This document shows positions 46,722-55,597 of a DNA stretch of 64,000 nt, one piece after another. Source of the DNA: Arthrobacter rhizosphaerae. Its GTDB lineage: Bacteria > Actinomycetota > Actinomycetes > Actinomycetales > Micrococcaceae. Location of the stretch: the NCBI RefSeq assembly GCF_023062595.1, contig NZ_JALLAN010000007.1, positions 62,001 through 126,000 of the forward strand. The letters are read 5' to 3'. The translations under genes and the position numbers were made by a program. The notes under the pieces are model-generated. The model was not told the DNA's origin. It was given only the letters and a program-made list of their open reading frames with translations, and made no database searches. Positions within the stretch are counted from its first letter, which is position 1; every line of letters begins with the position of its first letter.

Positions 46722-49700
46722 TTACGCGCCGGCCACACCGGCCCCGCTGAGGGCTGACTCCCCGTACGAACGGTCCTCCGGCGGCAGCGCCACCTGGAGC
46801 TTGCGCACCTTCCCCCTGCCGACGATGTAGCCGCGTCCGGGAATGAAGTCATTGCTGATCCGGCCCAATGATGTGTTGAGCAGGCTGTCGCCTTCAATGT
46901 CTCCGGGGTTGATGAGCAGGCCCCGGCGTCCGGACTTGAACGGCTGCGCGAGGGACCACGCCGAGGACCAGGTTGACGTCTCGGATTCGCCCACCACCCA
47001 TTGGTCCGCCTTGATCGACGCCGTCACCAGACGTCCGATGCCCGATTCCGCAATGGTGTCGGTGAATTCAGTAAGGCCCTCGATAAAGATGGCGAGGCTT
47101 CCGGGGTTGCCCGTGGAATGCTCGGTGAGATCCTCAAGGGCCTCTTGGACATCGTCCGCCCCCACGAACGAGCGGTCCCAGACCCTAAGGGAAGCTACTG
47201 CTGAGCGCCTCGATCCGATGTAGACGAGTTCCGTACTTGGATTGGAGCGGCGGAGGGCGTAAGCCATTGTCACCAGGGCCACGGTCCTGCCACCACCGGG
47301 GGGACCCGCCAAAAGCAGCGGTCCCTTGGCGACGATTTCGGCCGGTTGCAGTGTTTCGTCGTCCACGCCGATCACGGGCGCGTCCGGACGTCCCGACGGC
47401 AGGATATCCAGGTCCACCTGGTCCGGCAGCCGTTCGATCTGCGGCGCTTTCTCGACTCCTTGACGAAGCATCGCCTGGGCGAGCTTGTGCACCTCCCTGG
47501 CCTGGAGGGCGAGGTTCGAGTTCCCGCCGAGCACGGCCAGCTGGACTTCGTTGTCACCCAGGAGCCCCCGCCCTGGTGGGGACGTTTTGCTCAGGACGTC
47601 CTTAGGCACGTCGACGGACATGTAGTCGTCCTCAGAGGACAAACGCAGGACCAGACGCCGTTGGATCGATGCCAAAAGCGACGGAGGTACAGCGTTGGGA
47701 CGGTCCCCGGACACCACAAGGTGGATACCCAGGGGCCGGCCGTCAGTCGCGAGTTGCAGGAAGATGTCCCAAAGGGCGGACAGCCTGCTGAACTCATACG
47801 TCTCGCGGAAGGCCGACATACCGTCCACCAGCACGAAAATCCGCTTTTCATCCGGCCTGCCTGACAGTTGGCGATACTCCACAATGGTGGATGCGCGGAC
47901 TTCGGCGAAACGCGCTGATCTGTCATCGGCGATATCGCGCAACCAGCGCAACAGTCGTCCTACCCGCTCCACGTCGTCACCGCTGATGATCTCGCCGACG
48001 TGCGGCAGTTCATCGAGCATGTTCAGGCCTGAAGAACCGCAGTCGATGCCGTAAACATGCACCGGCCCTCCGCGGGGAGTTACGGCCGCGGCGATAGCGA
48101 TTCCCCTCAGGGCTGCGGATTTGCCGGAACCGCCGGTCCCGTAGATGGCCATGTTGCCGTCCCGGTCAGGCTCATAGAAGACGGTTGGCTGGTTCTGGTG
48201 GGCGGGATCGTCAGCGACACCCAGCAGGAGCCGCTCATCGGTCCGCGGATTGGGAAGCTTGGAGAAATCGTAGGTGGTTGCGAGCTCGTTCAGCCATGGC
48301 TTTCGGGGGGCTTCAATGGCCAGCACTTCGGCAGCCTTGATGATGTTCGCCGTCATGCGCGCAATGTCATTGGGCCCGGCCGGCTCTTCCTTGACGGGGT
48401 GCTCCGGTGCAGGAGGCTCCCAGCTTGGTCCTGAGCCGAAGGCCATTTCCACAATATCGATCTGGGGACGCTGGGGCTTTTCCGTGGTCCAGCCACCCGC
48501 ATACCCGGTCTGGAAGCCCTGAATGCGGCCCGGACCGGTCTTGGCTGCCCCACGCCCGGGGATGGACGGATCGAAATAGGCCGCAATGGGGACACCAAGG
48601 ATATCTGTGGCGTCGTCCTCGTCTGCCATACGCAGGGCAACACGGAGGTTGGTATTGGCGCGGAGGCTTTCCTTAATGACGCCTGCAGGCCGCTGTGTGG
48701 CCAGGATCAGGTGCAGTCCCAGTGACCTGCCCCTCGCCGCGACGTCCACTACCCCGTCCACGAATTCAGGAACCTCTGTGGCAAGGGCGGCGAACTCGTC
48801 GACGATGATGATGAGATACGGCGGCGCTTCCGGGTCAGCTTCCCGTTGCAGGCCCAGCAGATCCTTGGCCTTCTTCCGGTTGAGCAGGTGTTCGCGGTAG
48901 TGCAGCTCGGCCCGCAGGGACGTCAGTGCACGACGTACCAGGTGCGGCGACAGATCCGTCACGAGTCCCACGGTGTGAGGCAGATGGAGGCAGTCGGCGA
49001 AGGCCGCCCCGCCCTTATAGTCGACGAAGAGGAAGCTGACCCGGTCGGGACTGTAGGCGGCGGCCATGCCCATCACCCAGGACTGCAGGAATTCGGATTT
49101 TCCAGCACCTGTGGTTCCGCCCACGAGAGCGTGCGGGCCCTCGTTTTTCAGGTCCAGGTACAGCGGCTCTATGCCCTTGGATCCGACCAGGGCGCGGAGT
49201 GTTCCGTTGTCCTTCCGGTTGGGGACGGCCGTGGCCCGTACGGAATTGTTTTCTTTCCAGCGGTCCGCCACGGCCTGGGGGTTGTCCATAAAGTCCTTCC
49301 CGATAAGCGTCGCGTAGGACACTGCCCGGGGAAGGTCGGATTCGTCGTCGACCGGCTTACCGACGTCGACGACGGGTGAGAGCATCCGTGCAAGCTGTTG
49401 GGCGAGCTCGGCATCCAGGCTCTCGCAGCTGACAGGGTAGGTGTGGCGCCCGAGCCGGACCTGGCCCGTGGTGGTTCCATGATCGCCGTCCACCACCATA
49501 AAGTCGCGGCAGGCTGCCGGCAAGGACTGGACGCTGGTGGCAACCCACATCACGTGCACCCCTGAATCCGGTCCCCGCTCCACGAGCCGGGTCAGCCGTC
49601 CGCGGTCCACGGGAGCGTCGTCCTCCACGATGACCAGGACCGAGGGCAACACCGGGCCGGGAAGTTCCTCCTTATCGGCCTCGACGGCGGGCCTGGGCTG

Positions 49701-51209
49701 GGGACCCTGGATCTTTGACGCCGTCTCGCGCTGTTCGATCAGGTCTTCAAGTCGGGCCAGGAGCGTGGATCCGCTCGCCGAGCCGGCCGCAAGGTGGTCC
49801 CCGCTCAGGGGGCTATGGCCCGATCCGACGTGCGGGAGCCATTGCAGCCAGCCCCACCTGTCCTTGGATTGAGCCGAGGTGATGGCCGTGACCACCACCT
49901 CCGCGGGCGAATGCAATCCGACGGCCTGGAGGACTATTCCCCGCGCGACGTCGTCGACGAGACCGCGGGCCCCGGCCAGCCCGAAGGAGCCTGCCGAACG
50001 GAGCTGGGACACCACCGGCACGCCTTCTATGATCTGGAACTGCTTGAGGCAGTCCTGGATCTCCTGCATGAACTCCGGCTCGGTTTCGTTGCTGTTCGGT
50101 TCTTCAAGGGGAACTCTCGACGGCACCGTACCCAGCCCGAAGCGGATCCCCAGGAATCCACCGTGTTCGGGCCGGTGGGTCCAGAGGAGCGGCCCGAGCT
50201 TGTAGATGGAGTCCACTGTGTCGCTGACCGAGGGCGCCTCCTGGAGGCGTACTGAGCGCTCCACGTGCTGGAGTTCGGTGATGTCCCGCCGGAATGCTGC
50301 CATCGATTCGCGGAACTGCTTCAGTTGTTCCTTCCGCTCCCGCTTGCTGCGCATTCTCTGGTCCACATAGTGCCCAACGATGAACAGCGGCATCATGGCC
50401 ATAAACATCGCCGACATGGGGTTCCGGGTAACCGCGAACAGAACGCCTCCCATCATCAGCGGGGCCAGGAGCATGATGAACGGGAAAGGGTGGTGATCCT
50501 GGCGTTTCGGCCCGGCCGGGAGCATGCGCTTGGGAGTTTCGAAGCGCGGCACCACTCTGGGTGAACGGTTGAAATCGACCAGGGGCGACGTCGGTGCGGC
50601 CGCCTGGTTTCGTGACAGGGACACCACAGCCACCGTGGTATCTCCAAGCATCACGGTGTCCGAAGAATTCAACGTGGCCCGGGTCACGGGCAACCCATCC
50701 ATGATGAGACCGTTGGCGGAGTTTGTGTCCACAATCTCCACCGTCTCGCCCACCGTAATGCGGGCGTGGCGCTTCGACGTCATGGGGTCCGACAGCCGGA
50801 TGTCCACGTCCCGGCCCCGGCCGATGTAGCTGGTTCCGGCGGGCAGCGAAAATTCCTGGCCGACGTCGGGTCCTGTCAGGATCCGGAGTGTTGCCGCGGC
50901 GGGTCCCCGGTTGGCCCCGCGGACGGCAAACTGCTCGCTGACCTGTGTCAGCGAAACAACGGAACCCGGGCGGAGCCCTGACTCCAAAAGGTTGTCCGCC
51001 CTGTTGAGGACGTTGCCCTTCATGCCCCCGGCGACGAAGGCTTCATCAATGGTGAGGGTGAGGTTTGGGGGCGCCGGCGTGCCCCGCCTGTCCGGATCTG
51101 CGGTCCAGAGCTCGACGGCGATGTCAGCCACCGTGGCCAGGCCGTCCACTGTGACGGCCAGGTCCTTTGCTTCGGCCGGGTCCCGGCGCAGCGTCAGTCG
51201 GATTCTCAC
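46722..51209 (-). CDS. EssC/EccC-type type VII secretion ATPase with FHA domain
   Basis: A 1495-residue FtsK/SpoIIIE-type membrane ATPase. Residues 1-100 form a beta-rich module, then a complete FHA domain (~105-200: YIGRGRDVDIRLSD, SKRHARITV, NSANGL). Two transmembrane helices (~242-260, ~264-280) and three ATPase domains follow. D1 has Walker A GGTTGAGKSEF (~700) and intact Walker B LIIIVDEFAAL (~798). D2 has GTGGSGKSA (~1023) but VDG in place of DE. D3 has GPPGGGRTV (~1301) and a degenerate B site. This is EssC-like, not chromosome-segregation FtsK. The GTG start overlaps the upstream gene (GTGA). It is the last gene of the cluster; no WXG100 gene is visible. Confidence 0.93.
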   Translation of the reverse strand: MRIRLTLRRDPAEAKDLAVTVDGLATVADIAVELWTADPDRRGTPAPPNLTLTIDEAFVAGGMKGNVLNRADNLLESGLRPGSVVSLTQVSEQFAVRGANRGPAAATLRILTGPDVGQEFSLPAGTSYIGRGRDVDIRLSDPMTSKRHARITVGETVEIVDTNSANGLIMDGLPVTRATLNSSDTVMLGDTTVAVVSLSRNQAAAPTSPLVDFNRSPRVVPRFETPKRMLPAGPKRQDHHPFPFIMLLAPLMMGGVLFAVTRNPMSAMFMAMMPLFIVGHYVDQRMRSKRERKEQLKQFRESMAAFRRDITELQHVERSVRLQEAPSVSDTVDSIYKLGPLLWTHRPEHGGFLGIRFGLGTVPSRVPLEEPNSNETEPEFMQEIQDCLKQFQIIEGVPVVSQLRSAGSFGLAGARGLVDDVARGIVLQAVGLHSPAEVVVTAITSAQSKDRWGWLQWLPHVGSGHSPLSGDHLAAGSASGSTLLARLEDLIEQRETASKIQGPQPRPAVEADKEELPGPVLPSVLVIVEDDAPVDRGRLTRLVERGPDSGVHVMWVATSVQSLPAACRDFMVVDGDHGTTTGQVRLGRHTYPVSCESLDAELAQQLARMLSPVVDVGKPVDDESDLPRAVSYATLIGKDFMDNPQAVADRWKENNSVRATAVPNRKDNGTLRALVGSKGIEPLYLDLKNEGPHALVGGTTGAGKSEFLQSWVMGMAAAYSPDRVSFLFVDYKGGAAFADCLHLPHTVGLVTDLSPHLVRRALTSLRAELHYREHLLNRKKAKDLLGLQREADPEAPPYLIIIVDEFAALATEVPEFVDGVVDVAARGRSLGLHLILATQRPAGVIKESLRANTNLRVALRMADEDDATDILGVPIAAYFDPSIPGRGAAKTGPGRIQGFQTGYAGGWTTEKPQRPQIDIVEMAFGSGPSWEPPAPEHPVKEEPAGPNDIARMTANIIKAAEVLAIEAPRKPWLNELATTYDFSKLPNPRTDERLLLGVADDPAHQNQPTVFYEPDRDGNMAIYGTGGSGKSAALRGIAIAAAVTPRGGPVHVYGIDCGSSGLNMLDELPHVGEIISGDDVERVGRLLRWLRDIADDRSARFAEVRASTIVEYRQLSGRPDEKRIFVLVDGMSAFRETYEFSRLSALWDIFLQLATDGRPLGIHLVVSGDRPNAVPPSLLASIQRRLVLRLSSEDDYMSVDVPKDVLSKTSPPGRGLLGDNEVQLAVLGGNSNLALQAREVHKLAQAMLRQGVEKAPQIERLPDQVDLDILPSGRPDAPVIGVDDETLQPAEIVAKGPLLLAGPPGGGRTVALVTMAYALRRSNPSTELVYIGSRRSAVASLRVWDRSFVGADDVQEALEDLTEHSTGNPGSLAIFIEGLTEFTDTIAESGIGRLVTASIKADQWVVGESETSTWSSAWSLAQPFKSGRRGLLINPGDIEGDSLLNTSLGRISNDFIPGRGYIVGRGKVRKLQVALPPEDRSYGESALSGAGVAGA

Positions 51210-51910
51210 CCTTCTTCGACTCCCCTCATCTTTTCGATCAAATACAGGTCATCGACGGTCACTAAGTGGGACGTCACAGCGTGTTCCACGAGACGGGCGC
51301 GCCTGTTGGTGGCCAATTTCCCGCCTCCCCCGCGCAGCCCGGCAACTCCGACCCGGTCCAGTTTGTCGCACACGTTGTCCAGCTTCCGGTTGAATCTTGT
51401 CAGGGCCCAGCCAAGTTTTTTTGCTGCCGCAGCCGACGATGGAATGGCGCTGAAGCCTGTTCCTTCGCGGCGGAGCATCGGTTCGGCCAGGGCCACGATC
51501 AGCGCCTTTTGGGAGTCCGTGAAGACAACTGGCCCGATGGTGGTATCCCCTCCACTCTCGTCGTCGTGGACCTCTTGCCGGAAAGAAGGAGTCTTGAGGT
51601 GCACGGCAAACTCATAGGTGGTTGGACCGGCCGTGAAGATCACGTTGGTATGGCTGAAAACAAGCGGTATCCGCGCCCCTGGCGAAAGCCAGGCCTGCAT
51701 CCCGCCCGAGCCGTCCGCGATGGTGGCAGAAAGCATGCTGCCCACGTTGCTCAGCCACCAGATTCCGTCATAATGGGCGATCTGGAGGAATCTCCGATGC
51801 AGGTAAGGGTTGTCGTCAACCTCAAGGTCACCCTCGCGGCCGATGCTGAAGACGTCCTCGTCTGAGGGCTCGTGCCACTCACCGCAGAAATCTATTGCTA
51901 GATTCCCCAT
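51206..51910 (-). CDS. Degenerate FHA-like / helical C-terminal protein paired with EssC
   Basis: A 234-residue protein. The N-terminal ~110 residues look like an FHA fold: FSIGREGDLEVDDNPYLHRR and WWLSNVGS give the Gly-Arg, His and Asn-Gly positions. The conserved Ser three residues before the His is replaced by Pro, so phosphothreonine binding is doubtful. Residues ~125-230 are helical and charged (SQKALIVALAEPMLRR, AAKKLGWALTRFNRKLDNVC), like a winged-helix DNA- or protein-binding domain. A strong AAGGAGG site precedes ATG 51910. It overlaps the EssC start, implying co-production at a fixed ratio. Confidence 0.72.
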   Translation of the reverse strand: MGNLAIDFCGEWHEPSDEDVFSIGREGDLEVDDNPYLHRRFLQIAHYDGIWWLSNVGSMLSATIADGSGGMQAWLSPGARIPLVFSHTNVIFTAGPTTYEFAVHLKTPSFRQEVHDDESGGDTTIGPVVFTDSQKALIVALAEPMLRREGTGFSAIPSSAAAAKKLGWALTRFNRKLDNVCDKLDRVGVAGLRGGGGKLATNRRARLVEHAVTSHLVTVDDLYLIEKMRGVEEG

Positions 51911-51968
51911 ATTTCCGTGCCTCCTTGTAGGGCAATGCCGGATTCGTTCCGTGAACTACTTATTAGTC

Positions 51969-53774
51969 CTAGAGTGAATGGCATTCGCGTGCGTCCAGGG
52001 ACTGTCCCGCCGAAGCAGTGCCGTCCTGGCGGACAAGTATCACCGTGATGCAGGTGAACTGCCCCGGCGGGTTTGCAACAATTTCAGCCTTGGGCTCAGT
52101 GGTCGACTCGACAGGTCCGCCATCAAGGTTCCATTTATAGACATCGCCTGGCTTCGGCTGGGGATTGGTCCATGTAAAGATCACCTTGCCCGGCGCTCCG
52201 TTGGCTCCCTTCAGGTTCACAATGTCAGGAACGACGCCATCGTCCAGGGGATCCGCCGGAGGCTTGCTGAACTGCTCAGTGGCCAGCACATGCGGTTCAG
52301 GCCTCGTCTGGGACAACGTTATTCCCAGGATGATTGCCACCACCAGGATGGTTCCGCCCGCTATTGCCAGCCACAGATTCCTTTTCCCGGTGTCCTGGGG
52401 AGCTTCCTCGGCATCGGCCTCCCCGGTTGCTCGGGGCCGGTTGATGGTGGCGGCCAGGTCATCGTCGCGTACGCTCTGGCTGGCCGTGTACTGTGCCGGG
52501 CCTGCCTGCGGGCCGGGGCCGTGGGGTCCACGGGCCGGAGCGGAACCCATTGGTCCACGCAGCATCGTGGCCTGGACTGGATCGTCCTGCTCGGTGTTGT
52601 TTCCTGCAGCGTAGCCAGTCGTGTTCCCCGCAGCGTAAGCCGTGCCTGGTCCCTGCGGTCCGGGCTCCTTATGGTCCTGCGGTTTCGGCGCGAACAGCTG
52701 CGGCCCCGGTACCTGGGGAGCGCGCTGAGCCGTAGGAACAGGCGCAGCGGGAATCTTAGGAGCAGGACTTTCCCCGGCGAGGGGGCGGGTCCGTGCCGGG
52801 AACGTGGGAGCGCTGCCGGTCAGCTCGGGATCGATCGAGGCGACGCTCCGGACGCGTGTTTCTTCGAAGCCATCATCGGGGTGTCCGTCATACTGCTGCG
52901 GCTCCTCCAAAACCTCAAAAGGCGTCACTGACAGGTTCAGTTCAGCCTGGGTGCGCTGGAGTGCAAGAGCAAACGCGTGGGCGGACGAGTACCGGGAGAC
53001 CGGCGACTTCGCCATGGCCGTTGACAACGCAAGCTCGAGGGACTGGGGAACGTCGGCCCGGGCCAGACGCGGAACCGGCATATTGGAGATGCGGGCGATC
53101 AGTTCGCGCTGGGAATTGTCAGCTCCCGGCATGACAAAGGGAGACCGTCCGGCCAGAAGAGTGTAGAGGGTTGCTCCCAGCGCCCAGACATCCACCATAA
53201 TGCCGTCCACAGGACCGTCCCGGAACTGCTCCGGTGGAGACCAGGGAATGGACATCCCGGCATCCTCATCGGTGTCGCTGCCCAGGGTCCCTGATATCCC
53301 GAAGTCGGTCAAGGCTGGTCTGTTGTAGTCAGTGACCAGGATGTTGGCGGGTTTGATGTCACGGTGGGCGATCCCGGCGCGGTGCGCGGTTTCGACGGCG
53401 GAGGCCACCTGGATGCCTACGGCAAGGACTTCGTCGACACTGAAACGCTGACGACGGTACCGGATATCCAGGCTTGGCCTGGAACAGTACTCCATGGCCA
53501 GGTAGGAATGCCCGTCATCGGTCACCTCGGCTTCGAAGATGGTGACGATATAGGGGTGCGAGGACAACTGGGCCATGAGGTTGGCCTCAGACTCGAACCG
53601 TCGTCGTGCCCCGTCAGTCTTCAGCCCCGACAACAGAACTTTGACGGCTACCTTCCGGCGCGGCCTGTCCTGTTCATAGAGGTAAACATCCGAAAAACCG
53701 CCTGAGCCCAGGAGGCTGACGTAGGTAAAACCGGGGATGCGGGGTGGTGGGGCGGGGGGACGTTTGGAACTCAA
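51969..53774 (-). CDS. Membrane Ser/Thr protein kinase with short non-PASTA ectodomain
   Basis: A 601-residue Hanks-type kinase. The catalytic domain (~15-275) has the GSGGFSDVYLY loop, Lys45 in VAVKVLL, HRDIKPANIL (Asp139), DFGISG (157-162) and a PWSPPEQFRDG activation segment. A Pro/Ala-rich linker with 200 low-complexity residues follows, then one transmembrane helix at ~467-487 and a ~113-residue ectodomain. That domain resembles a fibronectin-III strand pattern (GKVIFTWTNPQPKPGDVYKW) and contains two Cys (~574, ~598); it is not PASTA. The start is TTG 53774, which overlaps the FHA gene stop (TTGA), with GAGGAG upstream. Likely target FHA proteins are its neighbours. Confidence 0.92.
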   Translation of the reverse strand: MSSKRPPAPPPRIPGFTYVSLLGSGGFSDVYLYEQDRPRRKVAVKVLLSGLKTDGARRRFESEANLMAQLSSHPYIVTIFEAEVTDDGHSYLAMEYCSRPSLDIRYRRQRFSVDEVLAVGIQVASAVETAHRAGIAHRDIKPANILVTDYNRPALTDFGISGTLGSDTDEDAGMSIPWSPPEQFRDGPVDGIMVDVWALGATLYTLLAGRSPFVMPGADNSQRELIARISNMPVPRLARADVPQSLELALSTAMAKSPVSRYSSAHAFALALQRTQAELNLSVTPFEVLEEPQQYDGHPDDGFEETRVRSVASIDPELTGSAPTFPARTRPLAGESPAPKIPAAPVPTAQRAPQVPGPQLFAPKPQDHKEPGPQGPGTAYAAGNTTGYAAGNNTEQDDPVQATMLRGPMGSAPARGPHGPGPQAGPAQYTASQSVRDDDLAATINRPRATGEADAEEAPQDTGKRNLWLAIAGGTILVVAIILGITLSQTRPEPHVLATEQFSKPPADPLDDGVVPDIVNLKGANGAPGKVIFTWTNPQPKPGDVYKWNLDGGPVESTTEPKAEIVANPPGQFTCITVILVRQDGTASAGQSLDARECHSL

Positions 53775-55597
53775 CGAATCTCCTCAAACCGCAAGGAAAT
53801 GTCATCGCCGAGTTCGGCGATGTCCCCATCCAGGAGAATAGCCATTTCACCTTGCGCAAGCCGCCGCGGGGATTGCCCCTCGCGGACCAGGACGGTGCCG
53901 TTCGTGGCCTTCAGGTCGCACAGCATAACGTGCCAGCCTTCGAGTCTCACCTCCACATGGGAACGTGAGATGTCTCCGCTGGGGCTGGCTACCTGGACGA
54001 GCCTGGGCATCACACCGCCCTGGACACGGGAAACAGAGGGCTGCCGCCCTACAATCATCGACTGGTCCAGATCTATCAGCTCGCCCGAGGACACCCGCAT
54101 CCGGCCCAACGGGGGCCGCGGGACCTGAACGGCGTCATCGGGAAGAGGCTGGCGGCAGGTGGAGCACTCGGAATGAGTGGGAGGATTTGCGTGGTTTTGT
54201 GGGCAAACCCGGGCGAGCACCTTGGGCCCTTGAGCCCCGGCACCGTCCGCGTCAGCCCTGTCGACGACGGAAGCCTGGTCTCCCGCGGCCATCCCTGCCA
54301 GATCGCTTTTCATGATGGTCTCGCCATCATGGTCGCTGTCATCCGTCAGAGGAAGGACTGGCACCGCTACCGGGAACGACTGCCCGGAAGGAGGGGTCCA
54401 GACGGGAGCCGCGCTGGAAGAGCCGCTGCGCCACGGCACAGAATCGATCAAACCGCCCTGCTGGACCGGCGGTGCCGGCGGCTCAACAGGCTGTTGGACT
54501 GGCTCCCGAACGTGGGCTTGAAATGAGACGGCCAGGGGTTGGTCTGCTGCCTCCGGGGCCTCGGCAGCCGGTTCGTCGCTCTTTACCTCAGACCCCGCGC
54601 CTGTCCCTTGCGCAGCCTCGTCAGCTTCCGGGTCGACCCGGACAGCGGCATCCTCGATGTTCCGCATCACTGTCTTTTCCCAGAGGTGATCGTAGCTGCC
54701 GGTCATTTCGACGGCCGCCACCTCCTCGGGCGCATCCGACGCAGCGGCGGAAACAGGTTCGTCAGCCGGCCCAACAGACTCGTGGTCGGCGTCGTGGTCG
54801 GCGTCGTCGTCGTCGTAGTCTCCGTCGTCGTCGTGGATGCCCATCACGGTCTCCTGCGAGACCCCGTGGTCAATTGCTACGTTGTCGGATGCCTCAGGCA
54901 TGGGCTCTTCAGGCAAGTCCTCAACGTCAGGAGCAGCCTCAGGCGTTTGTGGTTCGGGCAACGCCTGTACTACCGGCCGCCCCGCCGCCTGCGGGGCCTG
55001 GACCGGCGGTTCCGGCAGCTGCGGTGCCTGAACTGGCGGTTCCGGCACCTGCAGTGCCGCAACCGGCAGCTCTGGTGCCACAACCGGCAGCTCCGATGCC
55101 AAGCGTTCCTGCAATTGGACGGAGGGCACCAGCGCCAGCGGAACCCGCGCTTCAGGAACGGCTCCCGCGTCCATCCGCAGACCCTGCATCAGCACAACTC
55201 CATCAGCCAGTGGCAATTCAGCTCCGGCACTCCCGCCCGGAACGTTCACTGTGTACCACTGTGGATCCGCCAGGTGACGCTCAGTCCACGTGGTGACATC
55301 ACGTCCGTTGAGCTCGACAGGACCGCCGGCCAACACGGCCGTGAGCTCGATGTCGCCGCGAAGGAAAACCCGCAGGGACTGCTTGAAGTCCACGATGCCG
55401 AACCACGGGATTTCAGCCAAAGATCCACCGGAAGCGCTGGTGACTGCATGGAGGACTTCATGGGCCTGGGGGGCCGTTCCCAACAGCATCCAAAGGGAGT
55501 GGACCAGCGCCGGGTCGGCTTCCGGGCGCAGCAATACGGCGGTGCCGGACCGGACAATTCCGATCCAGCTCCCGGGGCTGTAGCTACTGGTGACCAT
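53771..55597 (-). CDS. FHA-domain protein with zinc-ribbon-like motif and long acidic/Pro-rich linker
   Basis: A 608-residue protein. The N-terminal ~150 residues form a soluble domain with no family I recognise (WYTVNVPGGSAGAELPLADG). A long Pro/Val/Ala/Glu-rich and Asp-rich linker follows (~175-400), including a tandem PEPPVQAPQ unit and an Asp-run. A zinc-ribbon-like CPQNHANPPTHSECSTC (~498) precedes a C-terminal FHA domain (~520-608: IVGRQPSVSRV, ISRSHVEV, DLKATNGT). All pThr-contact motifs are kept. The start ATG 55597 overlaps the PP2C gene by 14 bp. A likely substrate or adaptor of the downstream kinase. Confidence 0.83.
   Translation of the reverse strand: MVTSSYSPGSWIGIVRSGTAVLLRPEADPALVHSLWMLLGTAPQAHEVLHAVTSASGGSLAEIPWFGIVDFKQSLRVFLRGDIELTAVLAGGPVELNGRDVTTWTERHLADPQWYTVNVPGGSAGAELPLADGVVLMQGLRMDAGAVPEARVPLALVPSVQLQERLASELPVVAPELPVAALQVPEPPVQAPQLPEPPVQAPQAAGRPVVQALPEPQTPEAAPDVEDLPEEPMPEASDNVAIDHGVSQETVMGIHDDDGDYDDDDADHDADHESVGPADEPVSAAASDAPEEVAAVEMTGSYDHLWEKTVMRNIEDAAVRVDPEADEAAQGTGAGSEVKSDEPAAEAPEAADQPLAVSFQAHVREPVQQPVEPPAPPVQQGGLIDSVPWRSGSSSAAPVWTPPSGQSFPVAVPVLPLTDDSDHDGETIMKSDLAGMAAGDQASVVDRADADGAGAQGPKVLARVCPQNHANPPTHSECSTCRQPLPDDAVQVPRPPLGRMRVSSGELIDLDQSMIVGRQPSVSRVQGGVMPRLVQVASPSGDISRSHVEVRLEGWHVMLCDLKATNGTVLVREGQSPRRLAQGEMAILLDGDIAELGDDISLRFEEIR

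Noticed and set aside
46722..51209. Calling the EssC-like ATPase an FtsK chromosome-segregation motor
   Set aside because: It has an FHA domain, only two TM helices and three ATPase domains, with no C-terminal gamma DNA-recognition domain.
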